Source: Bacteroidetes bacterium HGW-Bacteroidetes-16 (GTDB taxonomy: Bacteria; Bacteroidota; Bacteroidia; Bacteroidales; F082). Taken from it: 64,000 nucleotides of DNA. The notes under the pieces were generated by a model. It saw only the letters and a list, made by a program, of their open reading frames with translations, did no database searches and was not told where the DNA came from. The stretch is taken from contig PHDN01000014.1 of assembly GCA_002840975.1 (NCBI GenBank), forward strand, positions 25,545 through 89,544, in the 5' to 3' direction. The translations under genes were made by a program, and so were the position numbers. Positions 34,280 through 43,700 of this stretch are shown here, in pieces. Position 1 is the stretch's first letter. Each line of letters begins with the position of its first letter.

Positions 34280-35653
34280 ATGGCAAAAACAAAGAAAAAT
34301 AAAATCTGGATAGGCATTGCCGTTGTTGTCGTATTGGCCATCATTGTCGTCCTGGCGATTAAAAAGGGAAAGAATTCGGGGAGTGTGAAAGTGGCCACAG
34401 AACAAGTTGAGATCAGAAAAATAGTTGAAACGGTGGCCGCCAACGGGAAAATTCAACCAGCGAAAGATGTAAAGATAAGTCCTTATATCTCAGGTGAAGT
34501 AGTTGATTTGTTTGTTAAAGAAGGTGAGTATGTTGAAAAGGGACAGAAACTAGCAAAAATTGATCCGGAGATCTACATTTCAGCCTATCAGAAAATGGAG
34601 GCTGCTGTCAATACCGCTAAAGCCAATGAAGCCAATTCAAAAGCACGGTTGGTTCAAAGTGAATCGCAATTTAATAAATCATCCCTGGATTTTGAACGGG
34701 CTAAAACGCTTTTTGAGAAAGATGTGGTGTCGCAGGCTGATTTTGATGCAGCCAAATCAGCCTATGAAGTAGCCAAGGCCGATGTTACAGCAGCCAAGGA
34801 GAGTTATAAATCAGGCCAGTTTCAGGTAAGCAGTGCGGAGGCCAGCCTCAGGGAATCCAGGGAAAACCTGGATAGGACTACCATTTTCTCGCCCAACGAT
34901 GGTACCGTTTCCAAATTAAATGTAGAGGCAGGAGAAAGGGTGACAGGTGCCTCTCAGTTTTCTGCCGGAACAGAAATCATGCGCATTGCCAACCTTGACA
35001 TACTGGAAGTAAATGTGGAAGTCAACGAAAACGACATCGTTCGGGTGAAACTTTTTGATACAGCCACCATCGAAGTCGATGCTTATTTAAACAGGAAATT
35101 TAAGGGGTTGGTCACCGAAATTGCTACCTCGGCTAACACCTCTGGCGTTAGTGCCGACCAGGTAACAAATTTCGATGTGAAGATCAGTATGTTGAAGCAG
35201 TCGTACGAAGATTTGATTCGTCCCGAAAACCTGATTGCCTCCCCATTCCGTCCCGGGATGTCGGCAACGGTAGAGATTGAAACCGAAACAGCCGTTAATA
35301 TCCTGACCATCCCTATTCAGGCCGTCACTACACGCGCCGACAGCACCGGTAGAACTAAATCTGAACGTGAAAAACGAGAAGAAACCCAGGGCAAGGACGA
35401 GGATGACAGCCAGGTAAACACGAAGCCTGAGCAGGTAGTGGAATATGTATTCCTATATGCAAATGGCAAGGCAAAACTACAAAAGGTGACAACAGGTATA
35501 CAGGACAATACCTATATTCAAATACTTAACGGACTGCAAAAAGGGGATGAGGTCATCACAGCTCCGTATCGTGCTGTTTCCAAAACCCTGAAAAATGACG
35601 ATGAGGTTGAAAAAGTACCTTTGGAGGAACTTTTTAAATCAGATAAAGATTAA
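34280..35653 (+). CDS. periplasmic adaptor (membrane fusion protein) of an efflux system
   Basis: The 457-residue protein has one N-terminal membrane helix (about residues 9-25), a biotinyl-lipoyl-like half motif VVDLFVKEGEYVEKGQKLAKID, a long helical hairpin rich in Ala and Lys, the second lipoyl half TIFSPNDGTVSKLNVEAGERV, and beta-barrel and membrane-proximal domains. The pattern is closest to MacA-type adaptors of ABC exporters. A charged linker (about residues 355-380, KSEREKREETQGKDEDD) interrupts the membrane-proximal domain. A MacB-like permease would be expected next, but tsaB follows instead after 9 bp. Confidence 0.9.
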   Translation: MAKTKKNKIWIGIAVVVVLAIIVVLAIKKGKNSGSVKVATEQVEIRKIVETVAANGKIQPAKDVKISPYISGEVVDLFVKEGEYVEKGQKLAKIDPEIYISAYQKMEAAVNTAKANEANSKARLVQSESQFNKSSLDFERAKTLFEKDVVSQADFDAAKSAYEVAKADVTAAKESYKSGQFQVSSAEASLRESRENLDRTTIFSPNDGTVSKLNVEAGERVTGASQFSAGTEIMRIANLDILEVNVEVNENDIVRVKLFDTATIEVDAYLNRKFKGLVTEIATSANTSGVSADQVTNFDVKISMLKQSYEDLIRPENLIASPFRPGMSATVEIETETAVNILTIPIQAVTTRADSTGRTKSEREKREETQGKDEDDSQVNTKPEQVVEYVFLYANGKAKLQKVTTGIQDNTYIQILNGLQKGDEVITAPYRAVSKTLKNDDEVEKVPLEELFKSDKD

Positions 35654-35662
35654 CTCCACTTC

Positions 35663-36361
35663 TTGGCAAATATACTTAGCATAGAAACCTCTACCCGTGT
35701 TTGTTCAGTGGCCATTTCCATGAACAAACACGTTGTGGTTGTAAAAGAAACCCACGTATCCAATTCTCACGCCGAATTGATCACATTGTTATGTCAGCAG
35801 GCCTTGTTGGAAGCAGGTCTTGAATTTTCAGGATTGGATGCGGTTGCTGTTAGTCAGGGGCCTGGCTCGTATACCGGATTACGTATTGGTGTTTCTACTG
35901 CGAAAGGATTATGTTATGGGCTGGATATTCCACTCATTGCAGTGTCTACTCTAGAGGCAATGGCGTTGGGTATGATTGCTACCACACCTCATCCTGAGAA
36001 CGCTGTTTTCTGCCCTATGATTGATGCCCGTCGCATGGAAGTTTACAATGCTGTTTTCTCATCACATTTGATGTTAATCAATCCGGTTGTAGCTACTGTT
36101 GTGAATGAGGATTCTTTCGGTAACTTTCTGGCCAATCATCCTGTCTATTTTGCCGGGGATGGCGCAGCCAAATGTGCTCAAGTATTAGCACATCATATCC
36201 ATGCGCGGTTTTTATCTGATTTCAACCCTTCTGCCAGGTGGGTTGCCACATTGGCTGATCAGCATTTTAAAGATTCCGTTTTTGCCGATACCGCTTATTT
36301 CGAACCCTATTATTTAAAAGACTTTATTGCGGGAATTCCCAGGATTAAAGGATTAACATAA
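35663..36361 (+). CDS. tsaB: tRNA threonylcarbamoyladenosine (t6A) biosynthesis protein TsaB
   Basis: TsaB is the scaffold partner of TsaD for t6A at position 37 of ANN-decoding tRNAs. The 232-residue protein shows LSIETSTRVCSVAI at the N-terminus and SQGPGSYTGLRIGVSTAKGL, the hallmark segments of the TsaB branch of the ASKHA fold. The start is a TTG at 35663: the next in-frame codons upstream reach a stop at 35651-35653 with no ATG or GTG between. It lies 9 bp after the adaptor gene, so it is presumably co-transcribed with the efflux genes although functionally unrelated. Confidence 0.93.
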   Translation: MANILSIETSTRVCSVAISMNKHVVVVKETHVSNSHAELITLLCQQALLEAGLEFSGLDAVAVSQGPGSYTGLRIGVSTAKGLCYGLDIPLIAVSTLEAMALGMIATTPHPENAVFCPMIDARRMEVYNAVFSSHLMLINPVVATVVNEDSFGNFLANHPVYFAGDGAAKCAQVLAHHIHARFLSDFNPSARWVATLADQHFKDSVFADTAYFEPYYLKDFIAGIPRIKGLT

Positions 36362-36389
36362 TAAAAAGCGGGTGTTGCCTACCTTATTA

Positions 36390-37253
36390 TTAATGAACTA
36401 ATTTCGTAGGTGGAGAGTTCTCTTTATCAAAATGCACATCCATTTGAGGGAACGGAATGCTAAGGCCATGATTGCCAGCTTCTTTATAAAATCTTTCGTT
36501 CATATCGAAAAACACATCCCAATAATCAGCGTTAATAACCCAGGCGCGGGCAGCAATATTTACTGAACTATCTCCCAACTCCTCCAACCCGACAAATGGT
36601 TCGGGGTCAGAAAGAATCCTTGAATCTTTATTAAAAAAACCAAGAATCATCGACCTGGCATCTTCAATACTATCGCCATACGAAACGCCAAAAACCCAGT
36701 CGACCCGACGGTTTTTTTGTTTGCTGAAATTCACCAATGGGTTATTCGACAAGCCTCCGTTAGGGAGGAGAATGGTTTTATTGTCAGGGGTTGTTAAAAC
36801 AGTAAAAAAGATCTGTATCTCAACCACAGTTCCTGAAAAGCTCGAAGCCGAAATAAAGTCGCCGACCTCAAAAGGCTTAAAGGAAAGTATCATAGCACCA
36901 CCAAAAAAATTTGAAAGTGTGCCGTTCATTGCAAAGGCAAAACCGGCTGAAATAGCAGTCATGATGGCAATAAAAATGGTCATCTCCACGCCCGCGATGC
37001 TCAGGGCAGATATGATTAACAGGATCTTTAGAACAATCCCGGTAAAGCTTCTGAGAAAGGTTTTGAGAGAGGCATTCATGTTGTTTTTATCCATAAGATG
37101 ACTCATTTTCTTCAGAACGAAGCTGATAAGCCGAAATCCGACAACAAGTACAACAATGGCCAACAACAATTTCAATCCATATTCAACTCCTTTTTCATTT
37201 AACCATTCCATGATACCAGTACCATGTGTTGTAATCTTATCCATTGGATTCAT
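36390..37253 (-). CDS. small-conductance mechanosensitive channel (MscS family)
   Basis: The 287-residue protein has three hydrophobic segments; the third, with SAGFAFAMNGTLSNFFGG, is the pore-lining helix of MscS. The beta domain follows with GDFISASSFSGTVVEIQIF and LPNGGLSNNPLVNFS. Channels of this family release solutes on hypo-osmotic shock. Length matches E. coli MscS. A perfect -7 box lies 24 bp upstream. Confidence 0.95.
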   Translation of the reverse strand: MNPMDKITTHGTGIMEWLNEKGVEYGLKLLLAIVVLVVGFRLISFVLKKMSHLMDKNNMNASLKTFLRSFTGIVLKILLIISALSIAGVEMTIFIAIMTAISAGFAFAMNGTLSNFFGGAMILSFKPFEVGDFISASSFSGTVVEIQIFFTVLTTPDNKTILLPNGGLSNNPLVNFSKQKNRRVDWVFGVSYGDSIEDARSMILGFFNKDSRILSDPEPFVGLEELGDSSVNIAARAWVINADYWDVFFDMNERFYKEAGNHGLSIPFPQMDVHFDKENSPPTKLVH

Positions 37254-37276
37254 ACTCTTTATTTTCTTATTTTAAT

Positions 37277-37284
37277 CAAATATA
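37277..37284 (-). promoter_or_regulatory. -7 box TATATTTG for the MscS gene
   Basis: A perfect TAnnTTTG on the minus strand ending 24 bp before the ATG at 37253. Confidence 0.6.
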
Positions 37285-37348
37285 ATAAGTCTTACTTAGC
37301 CGGGGTTAAATACCTCCAACATTTAAGCTTCCCGAATTCAAATTACCA

Positions 37349-38443
37349 TTAATATCCCAAACAGATTCCCAATCCTTTGGCCGTTCTGATTAGCGCATTG
37401 TCCAAAGTTACTAAATTTGGTTTAGCGATGGCTTTGGCCAAAGGAACAGCTACGAATTTCGGATGGTGGTAGGCCACCATCTTTCCAAAATCACCTGCAA
37501 TAGCCATTTCCATGGATTTCACTCCAAATTGCGCAGAGAGCACCCGATCGTAAGCGATGGGTACACCACCTCGTTGCAGATGGCCCAGAACGGTTTCTCG
37601 CATGTCATGCCGGAATCCCAGTTCTTCCAATTGTTGTATCAGCACCCTGCTTATTCCTCCTAATTTTACGTTTTCGTAACCGATCTCCTTGTTTTCTTTA
37701 GTTACCAGACCTTGTCCCTTGGCATGGGCACCTTCAGAAACGACAAGAACGGCGAACCCGCGATCGTTGGTGAAACGTTTGTCAAGTGCATCTTTCACCT
37801 TATGGATATCATATGGAATTTCCGGAATTAAACACACTTCTGCTCCACCTGCAACTGCAGCATTCAAAGCGATCCATCCGGTATCTCTTCCCATGACCTC
37901 AAGCACGAATACCCGGTTGTGGCTGGCAGCGGTAGTAACCAATTTGTCAACGGCCTCGGTGGCAATTTCTACTGCGGTCTGAAATCCAAAAGTGCTATCC
38001 GTACTCGACAAATCATTGTCAATAGTTTTTGGCACACCTATGATATTCAAGCCTTTTTCAAATAATCGTTGGGAGATACGCTGTGAACCATCGCCCCCGA
38101 TATTGATCACTGCATCAATGTGCATGTGCCGAATTTTTCTGATCATCTCGTCTGATCTGTCATCGGTTGTCCATACACCATTGTTGTCTTTCACGGGCCA
38201 TGCAAATGGACCACCTTTGTTGGTTGTTTCGAGGATGGTTCCACCCTGGAAATGAATACCAGCTACTCTTTTATTGTCGAGCACGACAATTTCGGTAGGC
38301 TCACGCAATATTCCGTTAAAAGCCTGGATGCTACCCAGCACTTCCCAATCTCCTTCTTGTGATGCACGGTGCACGATTGCACGAATAACGGCGTTTAATC
38401 CCGGGCAATCGCCTCCACCAGTTGCTATCAATACTCTTTTCAT
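37349..38443 (-). CDS. 6-phosphofructokinase with mixed-type active site
   Basis: The 364-residue enzyme phosphorylates fructose-6-phosphate. Motifs are IATGGGDCPGLNAVIRA at the N-terminus, NIGGDGSQ with Gly119, PKTIDNDL with Lys139 and catalytic Asp142, MGRDTGWIAL, and GHLQRGG. In E. coli numbering Gly119 equals Gly104, typical of ATP enzymes, while Lys139 equals position 124, where Lys is typical of pyrophosphate enzymes. The TGGGDCPGLN opening is that of the mixed-substrate PFK group. I expect ATP use by analogy with other Gly104/Lys124 enzymes, but the donor is not certain. It has its own promoter and is monocistronic. Confidence 0.93.
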   Translation of the reverse strand: MKRVLIATGGGDCPGLNAVIRAIVHRASQEGDWEVLGSIQAFNGILREPTEIVVLDNKRVAGIHFQGGTILETTNKGGPFAWPVKDNNGVWTTDDRSDEMIRKIRHMHIDAVINIGGDGSQRISQRLFEKGLNIIGVPKTIDNDLSSTDSTFGFQTAVEIATEAVDKLVTTAASHNRVFVLEVMGRDTGWIALNAAVAGGAEVCLIPEIPYDIHKVKDALDKRFTNDRGFAVLVVSEGAHAKGQGLVTKENKEIGYENVKLGGISRVLIQQLEELGFRHDMRETVLGHLQRGGVPIAYDRVLSAQFGVKSMEMAIAGDFGKMVAYHHPKFVAVPLAKAIAKPNLVTLDNALIRTAKGLGICLGY

Positions 38444-38467
38444 TTTGTTCTAAATAAAATATTGCTG

Positions 38468-38475
38468 CAAAACTA
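38468..38475 (-). promoter_or_regulatory. -7 box TAGTTTTG for phosphofructokinase
   Basis: A perfect TAnnTTTG on the minus strand ending 25 bp before the ATG at 38443. The rest of the gap 38444-38674 shows no gene or clear terminator. Confidence 0.6.
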
Positions 38476-38674
38476 CTGATAATTCAATTGGCAGGTTCTC
38501 AACGGTGATTAACTGCAACTAGACCGGATGGAAAGGTTAAAAAAATTGAAGAAAACAATGGATTTCGCCATTCTAAAACGATTGCTTGCTGAATAGTTGG
38601 TTTGGAAAACATGAAAAAAAACCGACATTGAATTCGATACAGGCTTACTTTCATGTTAAGATAAGTCTTTTCTT

Positions 38675-39067
38675 TTACAGGGCCTTGCGAATACTTTCGG
38701 TGAGCTCTTGAAATTCCTGATTGGTCAATTTAAGTTTGGGTTGTTTAAAATCCATATCATAAATCGAATTAATCGGAATGAGGTGTATGTGTGTATGTGG
38801 AACTTCCAGACCAATTACGGTAAGCCCCATGCGTTTACACGGCACCACTTTTTCAATTGCCAGCCCCACTCTTTTTGCAAAAACAATCAGCCCCTGCAGT
38901 TCGACATCTTCCATGTTTAACAGGTAGTCCGATTCCTTTTTTGGTATCACCAATGTATGACCTACGGCTAGTGGATTAATATCCAGAAATGCCAGGTAAT
39001 GGTCGTCTTCAGCAATTTTCCATGAAGGAATTTCGCCTGAAATAATTTTTGAAAAAATGGTAGGCAT
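38675..39067 (-). CDS. HIT-family nucleotide hydrolase/transferase
   Basis: The 130-residue protein begins MPTIFSKIISGEIP and has the HIT motif as HTHIHLIP, with the expected third-His nucleophile. Members hydrolyse or transfer nucleotidyl groups from dinucleotides, AMP-amino acid adducts or related compounds. A longer frame opens upstream to 39232 but would overlap greA and lacks family similarity there, so I place the start at 39067. It follows greA by 10 bp and shares its transcript. In-family substrate is unknown. Confidence 0.92.
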   Translation of the reverse strand: MPTIFSKIISGEIPSWKIAEDDHYLAFLDINPLAVGHTLVIPKKESDYLLNMEDVELQGLIVFAKRVGLAIEKVVPCKRMGLTVIGLEVPHTHIHLIPINSIYDMDFKQPKLKLTNQEFQELTESIRKAL

Positions 39068-39077
39068 ATTTTTTAAA

Positions 39078-39551
39078 TTATCTGTCGATTTCAATGATTT
39101 CGAAAAACATTTTCCCTGCAGGGACAGAAATTTCAACTTTATCGCCGACTTCTTTTCCGAGTAATCCCTTGGCGATAGGAGAAGAAACCGAGATTCTTCC
39201 TTTTTTAAGGTCTGATTCTTCTTCCGGAACAATGGTATATTTCATGGTGGTACCGCTCTTTGTGTTTTTAATAACTACTTTGCTCAGGAGGTACACTTTG
39301 CTGGAATCCATTTTCGATTCATCAATTATACGGGTATTTCGAATGACCTCCTGAAGTTTTGAAATCCTCAATTCAAGCATACCCTGTGCTTCTTTTGCAG
39401 CATCATATTCTGCGTTTTCCGACAAATCTCCTTTATCGCGTGCTTCGCTAATCTGCTGCGAAATTTTTGGCCTTTCTTTTCTGATAAGCTGATCAAGTTC
39501 ATCGCGCAGCCTCTGTAAACCTTCTTCGGTAAAGTACCTTGATTCAGACAT
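39078..39551 (-). CDS. greA: transcription elongation factor GreA
   Basis: GreA rescues backtracked RNA polymerase by stimulating transcript cleavage. The 157-residue protein has the N-terminal coiled coil with GDLSENAEYDAAKEAQG at its tip, including the acidic residues that enter the polymerase channel, and the C-terminal FKBP-like domain with SPIAKGLLGKEVGDKVEI. The gene is preceded by an unusual leader: the only perfect -7 box is 72 bp upstream, and a terminator-like hairpin lies between it and the ATG. The HIT gene follows in the operon. Confidence 0.96.
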   Translation of the reverse strand: MSESRYFTEEGLQRLRDELDQLIRKERPKISQQISEARDKGDLSENAEYDAAKEAQGMLELRISKLQEVIRNTRIIDESKMDSSKVYLLSKVVIKNTKSGTTMKYTIVPEEESDLKKGRISVSSPIAKGLLGKEVGDKVEISVPAGKMFFEIIEIDR

Positions 39552-39581
39552 ATTGATGATTTTTGTGAGTTGATAATAAGA

Positions 39582-39612
39582 TAAAAAGACCCTTAATCTA
39601 CATTAAGGGTCT
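39582..39612 (-). terminator. terminator-like hairpin in the greA leader, downstream of the PorV-like gene
   Basis: On the minus strand AGACCCTTAAT pairs perfectly with ATTAAGGGTCT (11 bp, 4-nt loop) and is followed by five T. It begins 46 bp after the stop of the PorV-like gene, so it can end that operon. It also lies between the only perfect greA -7 box (39623-39630) and the greA start, so greA transcripts must pass through it. On the plus strand no T run follows. Confidence 0.82.
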
Positions 39613-39622
39613 GCGATAATTG

Positions 39623-39630
39623 CAAAGATA
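39623..39630 (-). promoter_or_regulatory. -7 box TATCTTTG for greA
   Basis: A perfect TAnnTTTG on the minus strand ending 72 bp before the greA ATG. Expected initiation near 39618 would give a transcript that forms the 39587-39612 hairpin almost at its 5' end. No better box lies between the hairpin and greA. Confidence 0.55.
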
Positions 39631-39658
39631 ATAAAATCGTTTTTTACAAATAAGGATT

Positions 39659-40726
39659 TTAGAAATTAAAAATAATTCCTACTGTATGGGTTCCATTAAA
39701 GGCTTTTGATTCCCTGTAAGCATAATCAATTCCAAAATAACTTCCTTTTTCTTTATTGAAAGGAACCTGTACAGATAAACCTGCACTAAAACCGTTGTTG
39801 ATGTTGGTATTTTCTGCATCCAGGATGTCATTGAACATACCGTTTTCGTAGGTATAGCCGCTTCGTAGCATGACATAATCTTTCAGGCTTAATTCCAGTC
39901 CAAACGAAAACTGATCTTTACTAAATGAATTTGAAATAAAATTTCCCGCGGTGGTCAACCTATAGTCCTTTGGAAAAATAAAGTCATAGGCTGCACCAAT
40001 ATTCAACTGAGCTGGTATCTCAAATGAGGCAGAACGTTGTTCTACCGTTGAAAGGTCAGTCTGCCCGGAAATTAAAGTACGAATCGAAAGTCCATCACCG
40101 GAATATTGCATTTTTGGCCCCACATTCTTCAGTGCGATACCAAATGAAATTTGCTCTTCAGCACCTGTAACATATTGAATTCCTGCATCAATTGCCACGC
40201 CAACCGCGCTAACATCCGCGATGGATTCTGAAATAACCTTAAGCAAGACCCCCGCATAAATACTACTTGAAAAGGCCTTGGCATAGGAAACGCCAAAATT
40301 CATTAAATTGGGTTTAAAAGTACCCTGCGGATCATCAGGATTAGCCACTGTTGTGATGTCCACCTCCCCGAAGGACATCGACATGATCTGAATACCTAAG
40401 GTTCCGGTTTCTCCCACATGTTGGGTTATACCAAAAGACATGATATCCGTGCCGGTTCCTTTAAGCCATTGAGTTTTTGAAAATATTAGCTGGGTTCCAC
40501 CGGTAAAGGCTGTCCCCGCAACATTTCCCCACATGGCTTCAAGTCCTCTGACTTTCGACATGTTGGCACTTCCCCATCCACTACTTCTGGCCCAGGGATT
40601 TATTAAAAGTTCAGTGGCGCCAGCCTGTCCGGTTCTGTCTTTATTACCAGCTTTAAGCGTAACAGACATGGTAAAAACAAAAGTTGCTATCAGGACAACG
40701 CTCAGGTATTTATAAAGAGTTTTCAT
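39659..40726 (-). CDS. PorV/PorQ-family outer membrane barrel protein
   Basis: The 355-residue protein starts with a signal peptide (LYKYLSVVLIATFVFTMS to LKAG). The early segment GATELLINPWARSSGWG and NMSKVRGLEAMWGNVAG is the usual opening of PorV/PorQ proteins, and the C-terminus GTHTVGIIFNF ends in Phe as in outer membrane barrels. PorV is the T9SS shuttle that carries cargo to the attachment or sortase complex. This copy follows a large T9SS-type cargo gene by 44 bp and a TonB receptor, so it may serve that cargo specifically. I chose the ATG at 40726 over an in-frame TTG two codons upstream. Confidence 0.88.
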   Translation of the reverse strand: MKTLYKYLSVVLIATFVFTMSVTLKAGNKDRTGQAGATELLINPWARSSGWGSANMSKVRGLEAMWGNVAGTAFTGGTQLIFSKTQWLKGTGTDIMSFGITQHVGETGTLGIQIMSMSFGEVDITTVANPDDPQGTFKPNLMNFGVSYAKAFSSSIYAGVLLKVISESIADVSAVGVAIDAGIQYVTGAEEQISFGIALKNVGPKMQYSGDGLSIRTLISGQTDLSTVEQRSASFEIPAQLNIGAAYDFIFPKDYRLTTAGNFISNSFSKDQFSFGLELSLKDYVMLRSGYTYENGMFNDILDAENTNINNGFSAGLSVQVPFNKEKGSYFGIDYAYRESKAFNGTHTVGIIFNF

Positions 40727-40770
40727 GTTCAATAAACTTTAATTCTCGATTCTATCAGATTTATCAATAA

Positions 40771-43700
40771 CTAGAAAGTATTTAGGTCAGGTATTCTTGT
40801 GATACAGAACCATTTAACTACTCTCTCACCTTGAGTAGATTTAATATGTACGTAATAAACACCACCAGCAATAGGCACTGATGCGAAATTTTTCAAATCC
40901 CATTCAATGGTTGTTTCGGGCGAATCTTTGGTGAACTGTTTAAGTTTCAGTCCGCTAACCGAATAAATGGTGATGGTGCATTCGACCGGCAGGTTGGTGA
41001 TTTTAACCCGATTATCCAGCGCGTTTAGCTCATATTCCGCATATGCATAATATGGATTAGGCACCACCGTAATCAAGTCCAGGTCGTTTTGGAATTTTTC
41101 AGGATCATTAAACTCTGTTTGTAATCCCTTGGTGGAAAACTCAAACATGGGATTGAAATTGTTTACATCCATTCCGGGGTAAACGGTATCAAGAGGTTGT
41201 GTACTGTATCCTTTTTTATAGGGTTTACTTATCCTGATTTTAATGGTGGCTTCGTTTGATAACCAGTCCTGTCCACGGACACCCATTGGAATACCGGTGT
41301 ACATGGTTAATGCATAGAAACTGTTTGTAACATATTTCAATGGAGTTTTAAAGATGGTATCCAGTACGATAGCTGAATAGGCTCCGGCATCATAAGCCGG
41401 CATATCGTATCTGAACATACCACCAAATTCAATGGAGCGGTGATCCATCACATAAACGTAATGTTTTCCTCCAAATACAGGCTCGTAGTAAGTGCCATTA
41501 AAAATACTGGTATCTAATATCTGTTGTTGTCCGCTAAAAGCTAAATCACGTTTTGTCGGGTTTAAAATCATATCTCTGCCATTTTGGGCCGAGAGATACG
41601 AGTCTTCCGCAAACATCATATTTAATCGCTCACCTGTTTCCAGGTTAATTGCATAGCCCGGGAACCAACCCATACCATGATCGCTGATGTAATTAGGATC
41701 GTTTGGGTTATTGCTTGGACCGGAACCAATTGTTGCATAATTTCCATCTTTATCAACCGATGGGGATGCCCTAAATGCAAACCTATATGCATTACCCTCC
41801 GCCAAAGCCTGATAGCTGTTAGACTCGAGTACGGGACAACGTGACCATTTGGTTTTATCAGGTGTAAATACGATATCCACGCTCGCCAGATGTTCCATTT
41901 TTGAATCAGCTTTTGCGCTGGTGCTAAAAGCAGGTCCAACATCGCTTTGTTGCACTCCTTCGGCAAGATTGTTTCCTGCCGCCGTCATGCAGAAAGGAGC
42001 CCAGGTTCCATTGAGGATTTTTTCATAGGCCGAATTCGGATCCCATGGATTATCGGGGCTGGTTGACATATTCCAGTCGTTTGCTCCACCATTGGCCGGA
42101 TCTTTGTATGTTCCGGATCTAATCCAGTTCAAAGGAAAATTGGGCAAATCAAAGTCTTCAACTCCACTTAACCATTGCCTTGAACTATCAGCATATTCAA
42201 TAGTGGCACTTATCAAGCCATTGTTTGATGCAAGAACTTCATTTGAAGTTAAAAAACTATTATCTATTGAAACTACGCCAATTGGAATGGGGCCTGGAAT
42301 ATATGGCTGGTTTGCATTGATAGAAATACCTCTTTCGATGATGAGTTGCTCATAATCCAGGAGGATGGTAGTGTCACTAATCCAATCCTCACCTGTAGCC
42401 TTATCCATCAATGTCCATTTACTCACCATTTTGTGGGTAGTATCACCAAATACTTCGCCCTTGCGGGTCACATCATAGATAAAGGCATGTTTTAAGGTAT
42501 CGGTCCACCAAACATAATCAGCCTCAACCACACTTAAGGGGTCGAAAACTTTGACATTCAGAGGGCCTGCATTTATTTTATACACGGGGTTATAAGCAAT
42601 TGGATAATCCGGTGATCCGAATAGATTATCGGGACCTGCTGGTGATTTTGACATGATTTCATCCACGGTTTCCTGAGTTAATTCGATACTCATTCCACCA
42701 TTGCCATTTCCTGCAATTCTTGTTATCTGTGGACTTTCGCCATAATTCCCGCTAATTAAAGTTCCGTTTACCGTTTTGTGCGGCATTGCAGTGTAGACCT
42801 TAATATTTTTTCTGCCTGAAAGATAGGGCATTGTTTGTCCATTTACAGTAATAGGTCCGGGTGCATAAGTTAAATAGTTATTGTAGGCATAGGCCAGGGC
42901 CATATAATAGTATTGCTTGTTATTTACCAAGGTAACATCCCCTGTGGCAAATGCATCCTGGGTAAGTTCAAATGAGTGTCTTATTCCATTGTCGCCACCA
43001 TCTACTTCAACCACAGGAACATTAGCGCCAATATAATCATCACTATAATAGTTAACCAGCTTAGAGATACCATTTTTTACATCGAACTGTGCTACCAAAC
43101 GAGCCTGATCGGGATCGTGAAGATTATCGACACTAACAGTAGGTTGGGCTAATTGGAATATCTGGTATCCTTCAAAATGATAAATTGAGTCGCTGCGTAC
43201 GGGTGGTTTATCAGGTTCTTGTGGTAATGGCTGTATGATATTGGGGTCATATTCCTGATACAGTTCGCGGTAATTATTTGAGGAAGGTGAATTGGTTATA
43301 TAAACAATTAATTTTCTATCCAGCTCAATGGTAGCAAGATCTGGTGCAGAAGGTCCATCAATTACTTTAAAGCAATTATCAAAAAGTTTCTGGCATTTAT
43401 CATCCACCACGCGAAGTAACTCAACCGATGCAAAAGCACCACCAGAGATAGCGCGGGCCCACGGAATACCAACTGTAATATAGTTCACGGCTCCTGATTT
43501 TAGAGTAAAAGGACCGGCTGACTGCATAAAACGTTTATCTGCAGGTGGATTTGGACTCCCATTGTCACCTGTTTCTTCTGTCCAGTAAAAACCTTCCTGG
43601 TTATACCCGCCATTTGGTGGTAATCCTGCTGTACCCCAGTTACAAGGGTCGCTGTCTCCCGGGTACATAAAATCACACTCCGGGCCTACCGTTCCGGCGC

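Noticed and set aside
36721..37101. 126-codon plus-strand open frame with hydrophobic stretches
   Set aside because: It is antisense to the MscS gene, whose helices produce hydrophobic codons on both strands.
39068..39232. N-terminal extension of the HIT protein by 55 residues
   Set aside because: It overlaps the end of greA, and family similarity begins exactly at the ATG at 39067.
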